The notes under the pieces are model-generated. The model saw only the letters and a program-made list of their open reading frames with translations, ran no database searches and was not told the DNA's origin. This document shows, piece by piece, positions 1 to 13,679 of a stretch of DNA of 64,000 nt. Position numbers and translations under genes: made by a program. Every line of letters begins with the position of its first letter. Positions within the stretch are counted from its first letter, which is position 1. The stretch comes from Cacajao melanocephalus (taxonomy: Eukaryota; Chordata; Mammalia; Primates; Pitheciidae): NCBI GenBank assembly GCA_963573385.1, contig CAUYLG010026720.1, forward strand, positions 124,001 through 188,000, given 5' to 3'.

Positions 1-2199
1 TAAGAACCATTTCTTGGTTTTACAAAATCCTTAGTGCCTACACAGTGCCTATTACAAAACAAGCTCCCAAAACATGAATGCACTTCTATTTTTAAGCTCA
101 CCATCAGGCCTGGCCTGGTCAGATCTGGTTTTGTAGCTTACCCTCCGCCTTCTTCCTGCTCCAGTGATTTAGAACGTCTATGTCCTGTGACTATATCTCA
201 AAACATGTCTCCTCTACTTAGAATGTTCTTCTTCTCATTTACTCATCTGGCACAGTTACTAATTAATCTTCAAGAAGCTATCAAATAATCATCCCAGAGC
301 ACCTTTTCTCAGTCCCCTACCCAACCCAGTAGTTCCAAGTAGGACTCCCTTACTTGTGCGGCTTCAGTAGCTTATATACATCTGCTTGTCAATTTACCAC
401 ATTTTAACCGTTTTTTTTTTTTCTTTTTTCTGCATACTCATTGGGTGTTCCACCTGATTTCTAGGGCAGCCTAGCATAGAACATTTCATGACAGCTGAAC
501 TAAACAGGGTATCTTGGAGCCACAAAGAGTTTAAGAGCATACATGGCCCTTTCCTCCAGTGCCTTGATTAATCCTCACTCAGCCTGTTCCATGTTAGAGC
601 CAAGGAAAGTGAGGCTTAGAGAGGTTAAGTACATCATTACACACGTGTACAGTTTCCAGAATTTCTTAATTCTGAGATAGATTTTCTTTCATTTTTAAAA
701 ACATTTATAAAATCAGGATGCAGTTTACAATCAATATGTACATTTAATGTAGTAGTATTTCCTGAGAAGCTATTATTAAATTGGCAGTGCTCTAGAATCA
801 CCCCCTAGTGAACCCAGGAGAGGGCTGTCTGACTTCCAAGTGTGTGTGACTCCCATACCACCACATAGCCTCTTGGGGCATATATCTTTTTTCTTCCTTT
901 CAGTCTGCTTTTTCATTAATCTAATCCACACTTGTGACTGCCCAGATGAAGTGAATGAATAGATTTTATAATGGAAAAGGAACTTCTGAAAGGTTAGCAA
1001 CTGGTAAGAAGAGTAAATGCTGCTCAAACATAGTTTTGGCAAATGATATATTTCAAGTTTTTCTGATGTGGCAGTTGCGAGAGCTCATAACACCCTTCTA
1101 AAATAATTGGGTCTCTAAAGCGGTTCCAAAAGATTTTTGCTTGACACAAATTCTCTAAATTTCCAAGCTTTCTGGATAAAACAGTTGACTGCAATGCCAT
1201 CTTTAATGTGCTGTGCTCTATATTTGGGAAGATCCATCAGGAGCCTCAGAGCACTCCAGACAGGGAGAGGCTCAGGTGAGCTGCAACAGTAAGATAAAGA
1301 GGCAGAGAAAGGAGGCACGCAGGAGTATTGAACTCGGAGCTCCCTGCCTGGGGCACTTCTGAGTCACACATTGAAACACTGTAGCAGCCCTAATTTACGG
1401 CAGCATTTTCCCAATAGGTCACTGGATATTGAGTATCAGGTTTTTGTTTCTTATTCATCACCCATGCATGAGTGGCATCAGCATGATTATTTATTCTTCC
1501 ATAAGGAGGAACAGTTGTCTGCAGAAATTACTGCCTTTTTTGACAAAAAACACTTAGCGCTATTTTTCATTCATTCATTCACTCACTCACTCACTCATTC
1601 ATTCATTCATTCATTCATTCCGTGTTTATTCTTTTAAGGATTATCTGCTACAGCATAAGGAAACCGCACAATGGAAACGACATAAGGAAACCAGCTAGGC
1701 AGGTAAAGAGGGAAGGGAAAGAGTATTCAGGTTGCTGTGGTCATTATACTGTGTCCCTAGCTTACAAACTCGACTTTTGATAGAAGAAAGGATACTGGAT
1801 TTTCTGTATCAGTTGCACATGAAATAGGACTCTCTGTTCAACCCTATAGCCAGAAGATTCTTTAGCTTACATTAGCCTTCAGAGGGCATTTCAGGCTAGA
1901 AGAGTGTTAAAAAGTCTACTCCATCTAAAGTATATATGGGTTTCCCTTTTCCACAGGGCAGCTTAGGACAGGTGTATGTTGCTTTAAGAAAGCTAGACAT
2001 AAAACATTAAAACTGACACCAATACAGACAAATTGTGCAATTACAAAAAGAATTCCTGGCTTTATATCCAGATTCACCACAGGGTTCCTTTAAATGCTGC
2101 ACTTCCCCCTAGTGCATTTAGATCTCAGAATCAATGAACATTTCTGTTTACAGAATTTTAAATTTGTTCTCCCATTAGGGTTCTAATAAGCAACATGGT
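1..2199. other. Intron, mostly unique
   Basis: No exon seen. A MIR- or L2-like trace (GTGAGGCTTAGAGAGGTTAAG) lies near 609-630 and the tetranucleotide repeat at 1565-1620. Otherwise I see nothing specific. Confidence 0.6.
1565..1620. repeat. Tetranucleotide microsatellite (TTCA/CTCA)n
   Basis: ATTC units change to ACTC units and back: three types of block, 56 bp in all. Confidence 0.95.
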
Positions 2200-2470
2200 A
2201 CAAATAAAAAGAGTATGGGCTTTGAGGTCAAAAAAGCCTGGGCTCCAATTCAGATTCACCATTTACTTACTGAGGAAGCTTGGGTAAGTTTAACCTCTTA
2301 GAGCTGAGGAAAGTACATCATTATGTATATAGTTATCATAGGTCCTTCATTCTAAGATGCAGCTCTTTTCCCTTTACTTTTAACATTTCTAAAACCTCAT
2401 CTTTAAAACAGGCATAATAAAATCTACTTTCCAGGGATGTTGTACAGATTAAATGAGGTATTATTTCTAG
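2200..2470 (+). repeat. MIR
   Basis: GTATGGGCTTTGAGGTCAAAAAAGCCTGGGCTCC and TTTACTTACTGAGGAAGCTTGGGTAAG follow the MIR core. Confidence 0.65.
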
Positions 2471-2884
<414 letters not shown>

Positions 2885-2972
2885 AAATACTCTTAATAAT
2901 AAATTCATTTGTATACAACTTTCTCAGTCTATCTGCATGACAGTAAGGCCTACTGTGTGTGGTATTACAGAG

Positions 2973-3030
2973 GCTGACCATGCTGCAGCCAGTCCACTAC
3001 AGCTGACCATGCTGCAGCCAGACCACAGTG
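2973..3030. repeat. 29-bp tandem duplication
   Basis: GCTGACCATGCTGCAGCCAG is present exactly at 2973 and 3002, followed by similar TCCACTACA / ACCACAGTG. Confidence 0.92.
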
Positions 3031-3769
3031 GGTCACGGGCTCTGAATTCTGTACCTCCCCACTGCCTTGGGTACCTGAGGTCTCTGCCTAATCTGTATCC
3101 CCCTGTCATAAGGCAACCATCAACTCTGTGGGTTTTTTTCTCCATTTCTTTCAAGTTCTTTTATTTCTTTGTGTTCATACTCTCTGTATGTCTCTTATCC
3201 TCTTTGGGCCTCAGTGTATTTCACAGTGGTTAAACATTTGGATTTAGATTCTATATAGAACTGGAAGTCATTGAAGAGTTTGGAGCAGATATGTTCTGAC
3301 TTGTATTTTAAAATCTCTCTGGTTGCTGTGTAAACAACAGACTGGAGAGGGCCAAGGGCACATGCAGAAAAACCAGCCAGGGTGCTATTTCAGCAGTCCG
3401 GGCGTAGAGTCATGGTGACTTGGACCCATCCAACAGAGATGAAGACAACTAAATGGATTCAGGATATATTCTAGAGATAAAACTGATGGGACTTGCTAAT
3501 GGACAAGATGTAGAGACACAGTGCAGGAAAAATTCAGGACTGACAGCTGGATATGTGGCTCAGGTAAATGGGTAGATGATGTTGCCACTTACTGTGTGGG
3601 GCACCTGCTTTATCTCCCTTAAAGGGTCAATTTTTTTTTTTGGTGGGGTGAGGGGTTAAGTAAATTAAACTGCAAAGTAATCTCAAATGTTCTTTTTACA
3701 TTAAAATATGGTAAGCCACTGCTTTGATTGGCACTGTCCCTGCCCTACTCCTCAACTGTTCATAACTTA

Positions 3770-3930
3770 AATGTAAAGGTCATCCTTTAAATGTCAATTT
3801 CTCAGAGAGGAGCTCCCTGAACACCCTGTAGGATGCAGAGAGCTCCCCTGCATCCTATTAGTCTCCCTCTCAGCCCCTTATGTGTATTTTTGCTTTAGAA
3901 TAAGGTCCTCCTTAGGTCTGACACATGGGG
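3770..3930 (+). repeat. L2 fragment
   Basis: TTCTCAGAGAGGAGCTCCCTGAACACCC and TAGTCTCCCTCTCAGCCCCTT fit the L2 3' region. Confidence 0.55.
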
Positions 3931-4518
3931 CACGTAAGTGAATGTACAACATAGCTACAGATACACTACAAATCAATATTTGCATTTTACATGAATTTTT
4001 AAGATACAACTTAAGAGTCCAATGATGCTATCATTCGTTGTCCCTCAGACCAGAACCCCACACCTGGTTGTACATGTTCACTTCCCCTCTGCTCCTAGCA
4101 GAATAATGTTTGAGAAACCCCATAGACTGTCTCATTGGTGACATTCCAGGGGTCTCGTGAAAACAAAGTAAATTAGCAAGCAATAAGGAGCTCTGTGATT
4201 CTAAAAAGATACAGAGTTAGGACGGAGTCCACTTGACAAAGCTAACACTTTTCTTTCAAGTTCTATGTGAAATTTTATAAAAGTAGGAATGAATGTCAGT
4301 AGGCTTATTAACGATATTGTAAGAAATTTTTTAAAGGATCTTAAGAATAATAAAAATTTGTCTCATATCAAAAGGCAAGAATTGACAGGGATAAGAAAAA
4401 GTTAAGATGCTCCTCTTTAATCTTTCCACAGATAATACAGAAAATCACCTCTATTTCATAATGAGACTATTGAGACAGTTACGCAGAAAACTATTCCGTT
4501 CAGTAAACCCCACATTGA

Positions 4519-4519
<1 letters not shown>

Positions 4520-4551
<32 letters not shown>
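4520..4551. repeat. (CT)n microsatellite
   Basis: About sixteen CT dinucleotides without interruption. Confidence 0.97.
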
Positions 4552-4554
<3 letters not shown>

Positions 4555-5026
4555 GATCGAGGTATCTATATTTCTGTGTCAATGTTAAAAATTGAAGTTG
4601 ATCAATTTCTCAGCAGCATCTCTGTCATGCCCAACATCATGCTTCAGAAAGGTAGTTAAGGCTGGTGGTTAACAGCATTTTTAAACAACAAAGTACTAAG
4701 AAACTCAGAAGGTCACTGATTGTGAGGGTAACCTTGACAGAGGGAGAACTTGAATTAAGGCCTTTATTCACTAAATAACAGGTTAGTATATTTTACTGCC
4801 TCAATCAAGGGACCTGACAAGCTACTCTTCACTGTGTCAAAAACACATCCACCCAACTGTTAACATGAGTAAAGAGGCTTCATCTAATTCTTCTAAAACT
4901 GGATTCTCCAATTACAATTTTCTTAAATAGTAGGGACTTCCTGCCAATGCAGGTAGATTCCAAATGTCAAGTAGGTCAGTAAAAAAATGAAAAGCTAGAG
5001 AGAAACTTTAAAAGAGACATTTAAAA

Positions 5027-5337
5027 GGCCAGGCGCAGTGGCTCACGCCTGTAATCCCAGCACTTTGGGAAGCTGAGGCGGGCGGATCACGAGGTCAAGC
5101 GATTTAGACCATCCAGGCCAACATGGTGAAACCCCATCTCTACTAAAAAATACAAAAAATTAGCTGGGCGTGGTGGAGCACGCCTGTAGTTCCAGCTACT
5201 CGGGGGGCTGAGGCAGGAAAATTGCTTCAACCTGGGAGGCGGAGGTTGCAGTGAGCCGAGACCGCGCCTACTGCACTCCAGCCGGGCACCTGGTGACAGA
5301 GTGAAACTGTGTCTCAAAAAAAAAAATAAAATAAAGA
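5027..5337 (+). mobile_element. Alu (AluS-like), full length
   Basis: Starts GGCCAGGCGCAGTGGCTCACGC and ends in an A-rich tail. GAGACATTTAAAA flanks both sides (5014-5026 and 5338-5350), a clean 13-bp target duplication. Confidence 0.95.
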
Positions 5338-5344
5338 GAGACAT

Positions 5345-8300
5345 TTAAAAATAGGCATAAAAAATGGACCTTAGCAGAGAACTGACTGAAACATACTGTA
5401 AAAAGAGTACTATAGTATATTCTTTTCGCATGAGTATTAATAGAAAAAAAAGTGCAGTGTTCATAGTTACAACTTGATGAAATAATTACGAATAATGCAA
5501 ATCAAAATTTTAGATCACTTACAAGTATCTGTAAATGACAGCATATCCTAAAAAGCAAAATGATTTTAAAATCCTACCGGCTTCCATTGACAAATCTATT
5601 TACCTAAACGAAGAAGAGTTCTTTTGCTGAAGCAAATACGTACCACCTTGTGATTTTTACAAATGAAAACTGGGGAAGGAGTGCCAGAATGAAGGACAAG
5701 AGAGTAAATATTAGGACTGCCATGAAGCCTACATTTTGGTTTAATAATGAAATAGTTTAAGTTCTAAATTTATTATTATTATTAAACAAACAGTTGTGTG
5801 TTCAGTTTGGGAAAAAAGTAAGAGAAGTGAAATGTCTGTGGGCAAAGAATAAAAGTGCACTGTCAGCCTACTGAAGGATTTCTGAAATCTTATTCCAGTA
5901 CAACTAACCTCTAATGAGTAATGTAATAACTGCTGACTCTACATGGCATGTGTATTTTGATTTAAAGTGGTATTTCCCCCCTTCTTCACTTAAGTTCAGT
6001 AAGAGTAGCAAAGAGACAAGTGCTGTTCTGTACTCAGTCAGGTAAAAGCTATCTGAAGACAGGGCTGATCACTCTAATTCTGTCCCAGACATGGGGCATG
6101 GTAGGCACATTTTTGCAAAGACTAAGCCGGTCATTGTGAGAGGCTCAGGAAGTCAAGATGAGTGTCTCTAACCTGGCATCTCTTCCCACCAAGTTCATCA
6201 CTAAGTTCACGTGTCATAATGGGTAACTAAGGGGTATTTATTTCATAGCCAACTGTTAACACCAACAATTTTTTAAAGTATTTTCTATGTGTTACTTTCT
6301 ACGACAAGAGGATTTTCCTCTCTTCATTAATCACTTTCCAAAAAAAGTCTACTCCACAATATAAAAGTTCAAAAATAAGGTGTACCCTGCTTTTACCAAC
6401 CCAACCTTAAACAAATATCTTTACCAAACTGGAGAGCCTTCTATTTTATGAGACCAGACTTTAAAAAGCTACAGAAAGAGCTTCTTTTATTAAAAAGCTT
6501 TTTTGGATTAAGAAAATGGACAGTAATTTATGTAAATGTATCAATCTCAATTGGCTTCTCTTGTATGAAAAGGAATAAATAATGCAGATCACTTTTTCAG
6601 ATAACCGAGTCCCAACTCTTTGCCAAGGATATGGCAAAGACTCTGATGGAAATGGCAGTGATGTGTACACAAAGGTGAACGTAAATAAATGTGTGTATGG
6701 TAAGCGCTGGGAATGAACACAGAAAAACAACTATGCAATTGGACATAGACGACGGGAGACAGACGGAAAGACACTGGCTCAGCTGTGTCCAAGTAAGTTC
6801 ATAGGAGTTTCATGGTCTGAAAAATCTGTGACAGTGGAATTACTACTAAGAAGCTTAAAAAAGTTTCACCTTCTCCTTGGACAATTAAGAATAAGGCCTT
6901 CTTAGAATATAATGCATTATATCACAAATATACTTAATGCATTATATCACAAATATACAAATTATATCACAAAACAAGAGAAAAGAACCAGGATCCGAAA
7001 GGGTGAATGTCTATTAAATACCTTTGATTATCTGAAGCTGTTTAAAAGCTATTAGATTGGCACCTGGAACCCCAAAACCTCCATTTTTCCCTGGGAAGGA
7101 GTGGCTGTGCCTCTTCAATCATCCCCTAAATGCAAAGAAGTTTGACCCCCATGCAGTGTATAAAAGTCACCCAAAAAATGAACAAAAGAGGTGTTTGGAA
7201 AAACCAGAACACCATTCATCCCAGCTAACGACTTGTTCATTATGAGTGATGATGGATAAAGACTTCTCATGCTGAGATGAAATCAAGATTTATATGCATT
7301 GTTTCCTCTCCCAACTTGTGGGAAGATCATCATCATTTAATTCTATCTCTGCGGCCAGTGATGGGCATCCAGAGAGCTGGTTATCAAACGGCGCAGTCAG
7401 CTGGCAAAAGCCGAAACGTGCAGTTGGCACATCTGGACGGAGCCGCCACAGCCGAGGGTGAACAATGACTCCTGGCAAGCATCCAAATTGCTTGCAGACG
7501 CTAGCAGGTCTCATCTACAACCGCCCCTACCAGCATCTCTCTCTCTCTCTCTTTTTTATGAGAATCAGATTTTCATTGCTCCATTCAATTGCTCTCCTCT
7601 GCCATTTTTTACAGCTCTTATCGTTCCCCTGGAATATGGCCTTGAGACAGCTCATCCGTGTCCTTCACTGTGTTATCTCTTCTAACTTTTATTAAAACTT
7701 CAGCTTTCATCTGAAGATAGCTAATTAAATCTGGAACAGATTATATGCCCCCCCCTTAAAAAGACCACAAAACTATTTTCTTCAACCCCAGCAATGCTTT
7801 TTTTTTCCTTTCCAAAAGGTGAAATCAAAGGTGTTTAAGAAGACTCTTTATTTACAAAGCTAAGATAGTCAACATGTCATATATGAGTTGATTTATATTA
7901 AAGTTGTCTGTGGTATGACAAATCTTTGAGCTATTTCTCAGAATAATTATTTCTCAATCCTGGTATATATCCTTTAAATATCATAGCTAATACTACAATC
8001 ATATTTTCTATATAAAGTTTGTAATGAGGAGTTAGGTTATTTGTGCTCATCAAGTGATTTGTCATTTTATTCATCTTTTTTTTTTTTTTAAAGGTTGCCC
8101 TCATTTGGTAAGGATGAAGAGAAATTTTTCTTTTCTTCCTGATCCCACAAACATTAGTAACTAAAAGTTCTCCTATGGGAAATTATGTGAAAACATGAAA
8201 CTAAAAGCAGTGATTCAAGTTTAGGACTGATTCAGTTTTCAAGATCAACTAATTATTAGCACAGGTTGCTCTGTCTGACTCTACCACAAATTATAAATGA

Positions 8301-8460
8301 AGGAACTTCCACAACTGATATGAATACATTCTTCTCACATATGCTGCTGACCCAGTCCCTTTCTCAGGCCCAGAGGCAGTGTACAATCACCTTTTTCTTG
8401 AGTATATCTGCTAACCAAACCTTCTAGCAACGCCATCTGAAACAATCTAGCCAGCCATCT
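5345..8460. other. Intron, unique sequence
   Basis: No clear transposon. It includes the 25-bp tandem repeat at 6911 and a relatively GC/CpG-rich, E-box-bearing patch at about 7330-7530. No open frame resembles a known protein. Confidence 0.6.
6911..6975. repeat. 25-bp tandem repeat, about 2.6 copies
   Basis: AATGCATTATATCACAAATA recurs at 6911 and 6936, with a partial third copy (AATTATATCACAAAAC) at 6960. A/T-rich. Confidence 0.9.

Positions 8461-8463
<3 letters not shown>

Positions 8464-8498
<35 letters not shown>
8464..8498. repeat. (CA)n microsatellite 59 bp downstream of an exon
   Basis: CA repeat with one T interruption near its start. On the transcript strand it is (TG)n shortly after the donor of the exon at 8557-8666, where TG/UG tracts can bind CELF- or TDP-43-type proteins. 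Confidence 0.95.
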
Positions 8499-8500
<2 letters not shown>

Positions 8501-8556
8501 TGCCCTTTTAATAAGGGTTAAGCTTCTACTGCGAGAATATGATTTAACTACCCCAC

Positions 8557-8666
8557 CTGAAATTTTCTGGGATCCTTTTCTTCGCTTCACTGCCTTTAGT
8601 AAGATTTCCTTCATGGTGACCTTTGTGTTGTCCACCTGAATAAGGGAGAATCCATGAGCAGCATTT
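8557..8666 (-). CDS. MAPKAP1: MAPKAP1 internal exon, start of Ras-binding domain (about residues 284-319)
   Basis: This 110-bp exon starts with one base completing Ile283, continues [20 protein letters not shown] and [16 protein letters not shown], and ends with the G of a split Gly codon. The acceptor is TTTGTTTTTTCCTGCAG and the donor is CAG|GTGGGG, acceptable but lacking the preferred A at +3/+4. The basic run KAVKRRKG is in the Ras-binding region. The frame stays open on into the intron and reaches a CA/TG repeat at 8464-8498, so an unspliced read-through product would gain a meaningless tail. The next coding exon, reported as optional in the shorter SIN1 isoform missing residues about 321-356, is not seen in positions 1-8556 and is probably outside the window. 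Confidence 0.94.
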
Positions 8667-9158
8667 CTGCAGGAAAAAACAAATATGAAATCATCACCAA
8701 CATTCACCCAGAGAGATGTTATTGTGATGTTCACTGTGTTTAAGCAAGTTTTAAAGTAAGTACATACTGAGGTGCCAATTATTTACAAACAGGTTGAATA
8801 AATATACTTCTAATGGTGGGGGGGCGGGGGGATGATAAAAGCATTCTAGCACGAGCAGTTCCAGGTGAAAGAGAGGCCAGTCAGGCTTAGGGGAGGTTTT
8901 TCTAATTTGTCCCAAGTTGAACCTGAACGGTCTGTGCGGGTCAGCAGCACCACGGGTTCCTAGTGTTGGCTTCCAAAACAAATCCTGCAACAAGGATTGA
9001 CAATTGAAAAACTTGGCTCGTGTCAGTAGATGTCACTGCAGGCAGATACTGCCATCATACTAAACTTATGGAGCCCCAGACAAAAAAAATGTCATGCGGG
9101 GGACAGGGGAGAGTAATACCCCAAAGTAACTGAGAAGGAGGAAAAGAAAATGCTCTAA

Positions 9159-9545
<387 letters not shown>

Positions 9546-9599
9546 GTAGGTTTTTTTTTTTTTTTTTTAAATACAGTCTGTACACTTCAGTAGGAATGG

Positions 9600-12500
9600 T
9601 TTAATATACTTAGTCCTAGAAAATCAAAATATTAGCTGAAGCACAAGTAATTATAAGATAAAACACTAACACTCCTTGTAAGCTTTCAATTAATCAAATT
9701 GTCTGCGGGAAAGGCTTCATCTAGATAGGAAAAAAACCACTAACGAACAAAATCTAAAAACAGAAGCCCATCTCCTGTGTGAGGTATAACTCCACCAAGA
9801 CTGTTAATTGCAATAGCAAGTATCACAAATACTACTCACTACGCTTGGGCACTGGAACAAAACAGACCAATTCCAAGTAGCTCATGTAACAAACGGGACC
9901 CAAGTTTCCAACTATGGAACATGGGAATTGCCACAAGGAGTTTGGTCGCATTCCCATTTCCCCATAAGAATCTCTAAAGCGAACATGGCCAAAAAACATG
10001 GCAGAACTTCATATTGACAAGAAATCTGAAAGAAAAGCCAAGCCCCAAGCTAAGCTCTGGAAAAGCTTCCCAGTGGTAGGACAGGCTGGGAAGGGCCCTA
10101 AGTCTAGATTGGACCCAACTAGGTGGCTGACTCTCCATAGGGGATGGGGGTCAATCTCAAACCCAAGGACCTAATTTGCTTCCCTAATACAGAGACATCT
10201 CCACAACCCTCCTCTCCATACGGCTTGCTGTTTAATCCTTGACATTCCATTTGTTAAAAAGCAAAAGCCGACACTGGTCTGGCCAGCCCCATCATCCATT
10301 TTAACTTGGTCAAGTTCTTGCTATTGAACAGCAGGCCTGAGAACTGTCAAGCTAATTTTACTGAACACTCTGTTACTGAATCATGCCTGAGTCCCGGCCA
10401 TTCTTTACCTCAGAAGCTGGACCCCATCCCAGAACAATCTTTAAAAGTTTATTTTACTGATCAAAGCAAAATAAGAAAAAGCTTTTTTTAAAACACTATA
10501 TTTAGGGAGCGATGCAGTAAGTGAGACTTTGGCAAGAGTACTGAAATGTAAAGTGCCTTGTGCATGTATAAACTTGGGGGTATTTGCTCTGGCGCTAGGC
10601 CAGTGTGTGTTTGGAACAAATGCCAGTCAACCACGTTCAGATTTGCCTTCCCCTGCTTTCTCCTCAGAAGTCAGTATGCGCTCCATCTGTGACAATATGT
10701 TGTGCGATGGATGAGTAGGGCCTAAAAGAGAACACAAGTTCTTGGGTACTCACAAACCAGTACCGGCCTGGACCTCATGAACTGCCATCCGCCTGGTTCT
10801 ACCGGAACTACTGTAGATTTCAGCCTGCTTAGAAACTGCTTACGTTCCCCTCCTAATCTGCTGCCGACTGACAGCATTATTTCCAGCCAAAACATTTATC
10901 TTTTTCAGCAAAGGCAGACTAAAAACTCAAAAGGAAGCCTTGTGTTTGGACTAACTTCCATAAATTAAAAGTGTCCTTTTAAAAGATTTTTGAGCAAAGG
11001 TAAATCCCCAGTCTGTATTTTTCTGTCATTTTACCAAAACGTACCTGGGTGACAAGGTTAAAGCAAGCAGAGGAAATCCCTGGCACTTATCATCCACAGG
11101 CATTACTGATAAATTGTGTGGTGGAGGAATAAAGGATTACCTTCTGTATTTTTTCATTACACTTTTCTTTTGTTACAGAATACATAAATCCATTGTGGCA
11201 CAATGTAATATGTATCACCATGCTACACCTGCGGACGCTTCCGAGCGGCTGCCATGTCTGTGCAGTCAGGAATGATAAGTGAACCACCCGTGAATGTTAA
11301 CGATAGTGATCATTCTGAGGTAACTCGGCTCTCCATCTTCCTTTACAGCCTCCGTGCTGAAGCCAGGGTAGCAAGGTTCATGAGAGGAAAATGAAAACAA
11401 CAGCAAAGGGAAGGGGCACGCGCGGCCCTCGGAATGGACCTTCGTGAGCGTGCAGTATCTTACTCTGGGGCTCCATTTCGGTAAAAACGTGCACGTTAAA
11501 AGGAGAAAGAGGTTCTGCCCTGCGTGCTGCACATTCAGGCAGACCTAATAAGAGTTTCCTCAGGTCAGGCCCACACTCTGCTCCTTTCCCTCCAGATGAA
11601 TGCCAACTTTGGATCTCATTCCACGTCTATAGCACTTTAGCGGGGGAGATGGGCAGGGTTTTGTTTTTTGAGTAACACCCTCATATGTTTCTGAAACGTA
11701 AGAGCATAGAATGCAAGTGGTTCTCAGCCTCCGTCTAGGTGCAAGTGTTAAGTTATGCTCCCATTTAACAAGTAGAGATGGAGACTTGCCACCACAATTT
11801 TCAGCTTGACTTCCAAACATTCTGGGTTTTATGCCTCATTTCATTATATCCAGGATTTTTTATGGGCTTTCTAAGAAGTCTATTGAAATACATCTTTTAA
11901 AGCCTTTATTTAATGTGGGATGCTGGGTTTGAAGCTGAGAAGACAATGATCCTGGCAGGAGTGTTGGTGGCGGGCAGGCAGGGTGCTCCTGGTCCTGGTC
12001 TGCCTTCCAGGTGGCACGCGCTCCGGTCTCTGTGTTGGGACCTGTGCCAGGGTGACCAGCCCTCAGATAAACAGGTAGGGTACACACAGACCCAAAGCCT
12101 CGGCTCAGAAACCGCTCATCCTCCTGCTTGCCCTGTGGATAGACAACTTGTTTTCCCCCAGAGCAGGGCATTCTAGGGACACTGGGAAGAAGCAGCTGCC
12201 TTTCCACGGCTCCTTGGCTGTCCGTGCTGGGTCTAGGATGAAACTCCACTTCAGGGAGCAGATTAAACACTGCCAGGAGTGCTCCAGTCAATTCAAAGTT
12301 AGGTCTTGTCAAGTCTCGTAACCACTGAACAATGTATGGGCATTTTAAAAAGAGCCTCCTCACTTGAGGAGTTCAGCTCTGTCCCAACACATGGCCATTC
12401 AGTTACCCCAGAGAAGTTTATATGCCAGCATGAACCCAACGCAAGCAGCCTTTCTGTACTAAGCAGTAAGCAAGAGACAATGGGAGCCACAGAACCCACA

Positions 12501-13230
12501 GGGACACAGGTCTTCATGTGAAAAGCTTAGATTCTATCTTTAGGAACACAGCTGGAACCGGAGCGCAAGTTTGAAGGCAGCATACTGGAGAGGAAAGGAC
12601 ATAGGCTGGGAGTTAAATACCCTTTGACCCAAATCCCAGTTCCGTGGCTAATGGAGATGTTGCTGTAACATGCGGGAACCTCAGCTGCATCCATGAAATG
12701 AGTAGGCTACTTCCCTGTAGAACTGTCAAGCACCTTACACTACGATGGCCAACAGTACAGGGAGTTTCCCAGCGTTAGTTCTCTTTTGTTTCCCTTGTCC
12801 TAGGTCATCATCCCAAGAGAAGAGGCCCCATTTCAGCCCCTCCTTCCCCTGCTGCCTAAACAGAGATTGCTTGGGGGCGGGTAGGGGGATCCTCAAAATT
12901 CACTGCCTGTCTGTGGTAACACAGGGGCATTAAAATGTGTGATTTGTTGAGCTTGGTGGCAACATTCAGGCACTGCCAGTGAGTAGCCTATGGCCCAGGC
13001 ATCAAAACCTCCCAAAAACTCCAAGGAGAGCACTCTGGGTTCAGTTTTCACAGCTTTCCTTTTTGACAGTGTTAACTACGGAAGCAGGTATGTTCCACCT
13101 CAACTTAATTCATTGGCTTTGAACGGTGATGATGGAAATAAAAAATCATGATGTGTAGAGAATTTCAACAAGATTTATTAAGACCTTTTTGATTTGCACA
13201 ATACAAGTTGTCTACTGCTTAACAATAAAA
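9600..13230. other. Intron, unique sequence, moderate GC
   Basis: No recognisable repeat. A 167-codon open stretch on the gene's strand (12363-11860) has no recognisable domain. A small CpG-containing patch lies at about 11220-11480. Confidence 0.55.
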
Positions 13231-13239
13231 CAGCAACCA

Positions 13240-13420
13240 CCTTTTATTGAACACTTTCTACATGCTAGGTGCTGTTTTAAGCTTTTTAAAATAAATCTGT
13301 ATTGACTCATTCCATCCTAAAATAGGCACAATTATTATACCCATTTTATGGAAACTGAGGCTGAAGGCATTAGGGAATTTACCTGAGGTCGCTCATTTAT
13401 TAAAATTCCTGTTTTGGATT
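13240..13420 (-). repeat. MIR
   Basis: CTACATGCTAGGTGCTGTTTTAAGC and CCCATTTTATGGAAACTGAGGC are reverse-orientation MIR. Confidence 0.7.
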
Positions 13421-13679
13421 CAGAAATCAACAATATGGTCCCTAACCCAAGTTGCACAGTCCAGTGGAGAAGAAAGACAAGAAACCAACAAACAATTATA
13501 GTTCTGTGTGACAGTCACAAAGGTGGAGGCAAGTTCAGAGTGCTGTCGAAACACAGGGCGCTTAACCCAGCCATGCAGAGACGAGAGGGTCCGGGAGGCT
13601 TACTAGTGGGGATGATGTCTCAAAACACAGTCACTGCTTAGCTCTAAACCAAGGTAGGAGAGACAGTGGCAGTGCTGTA

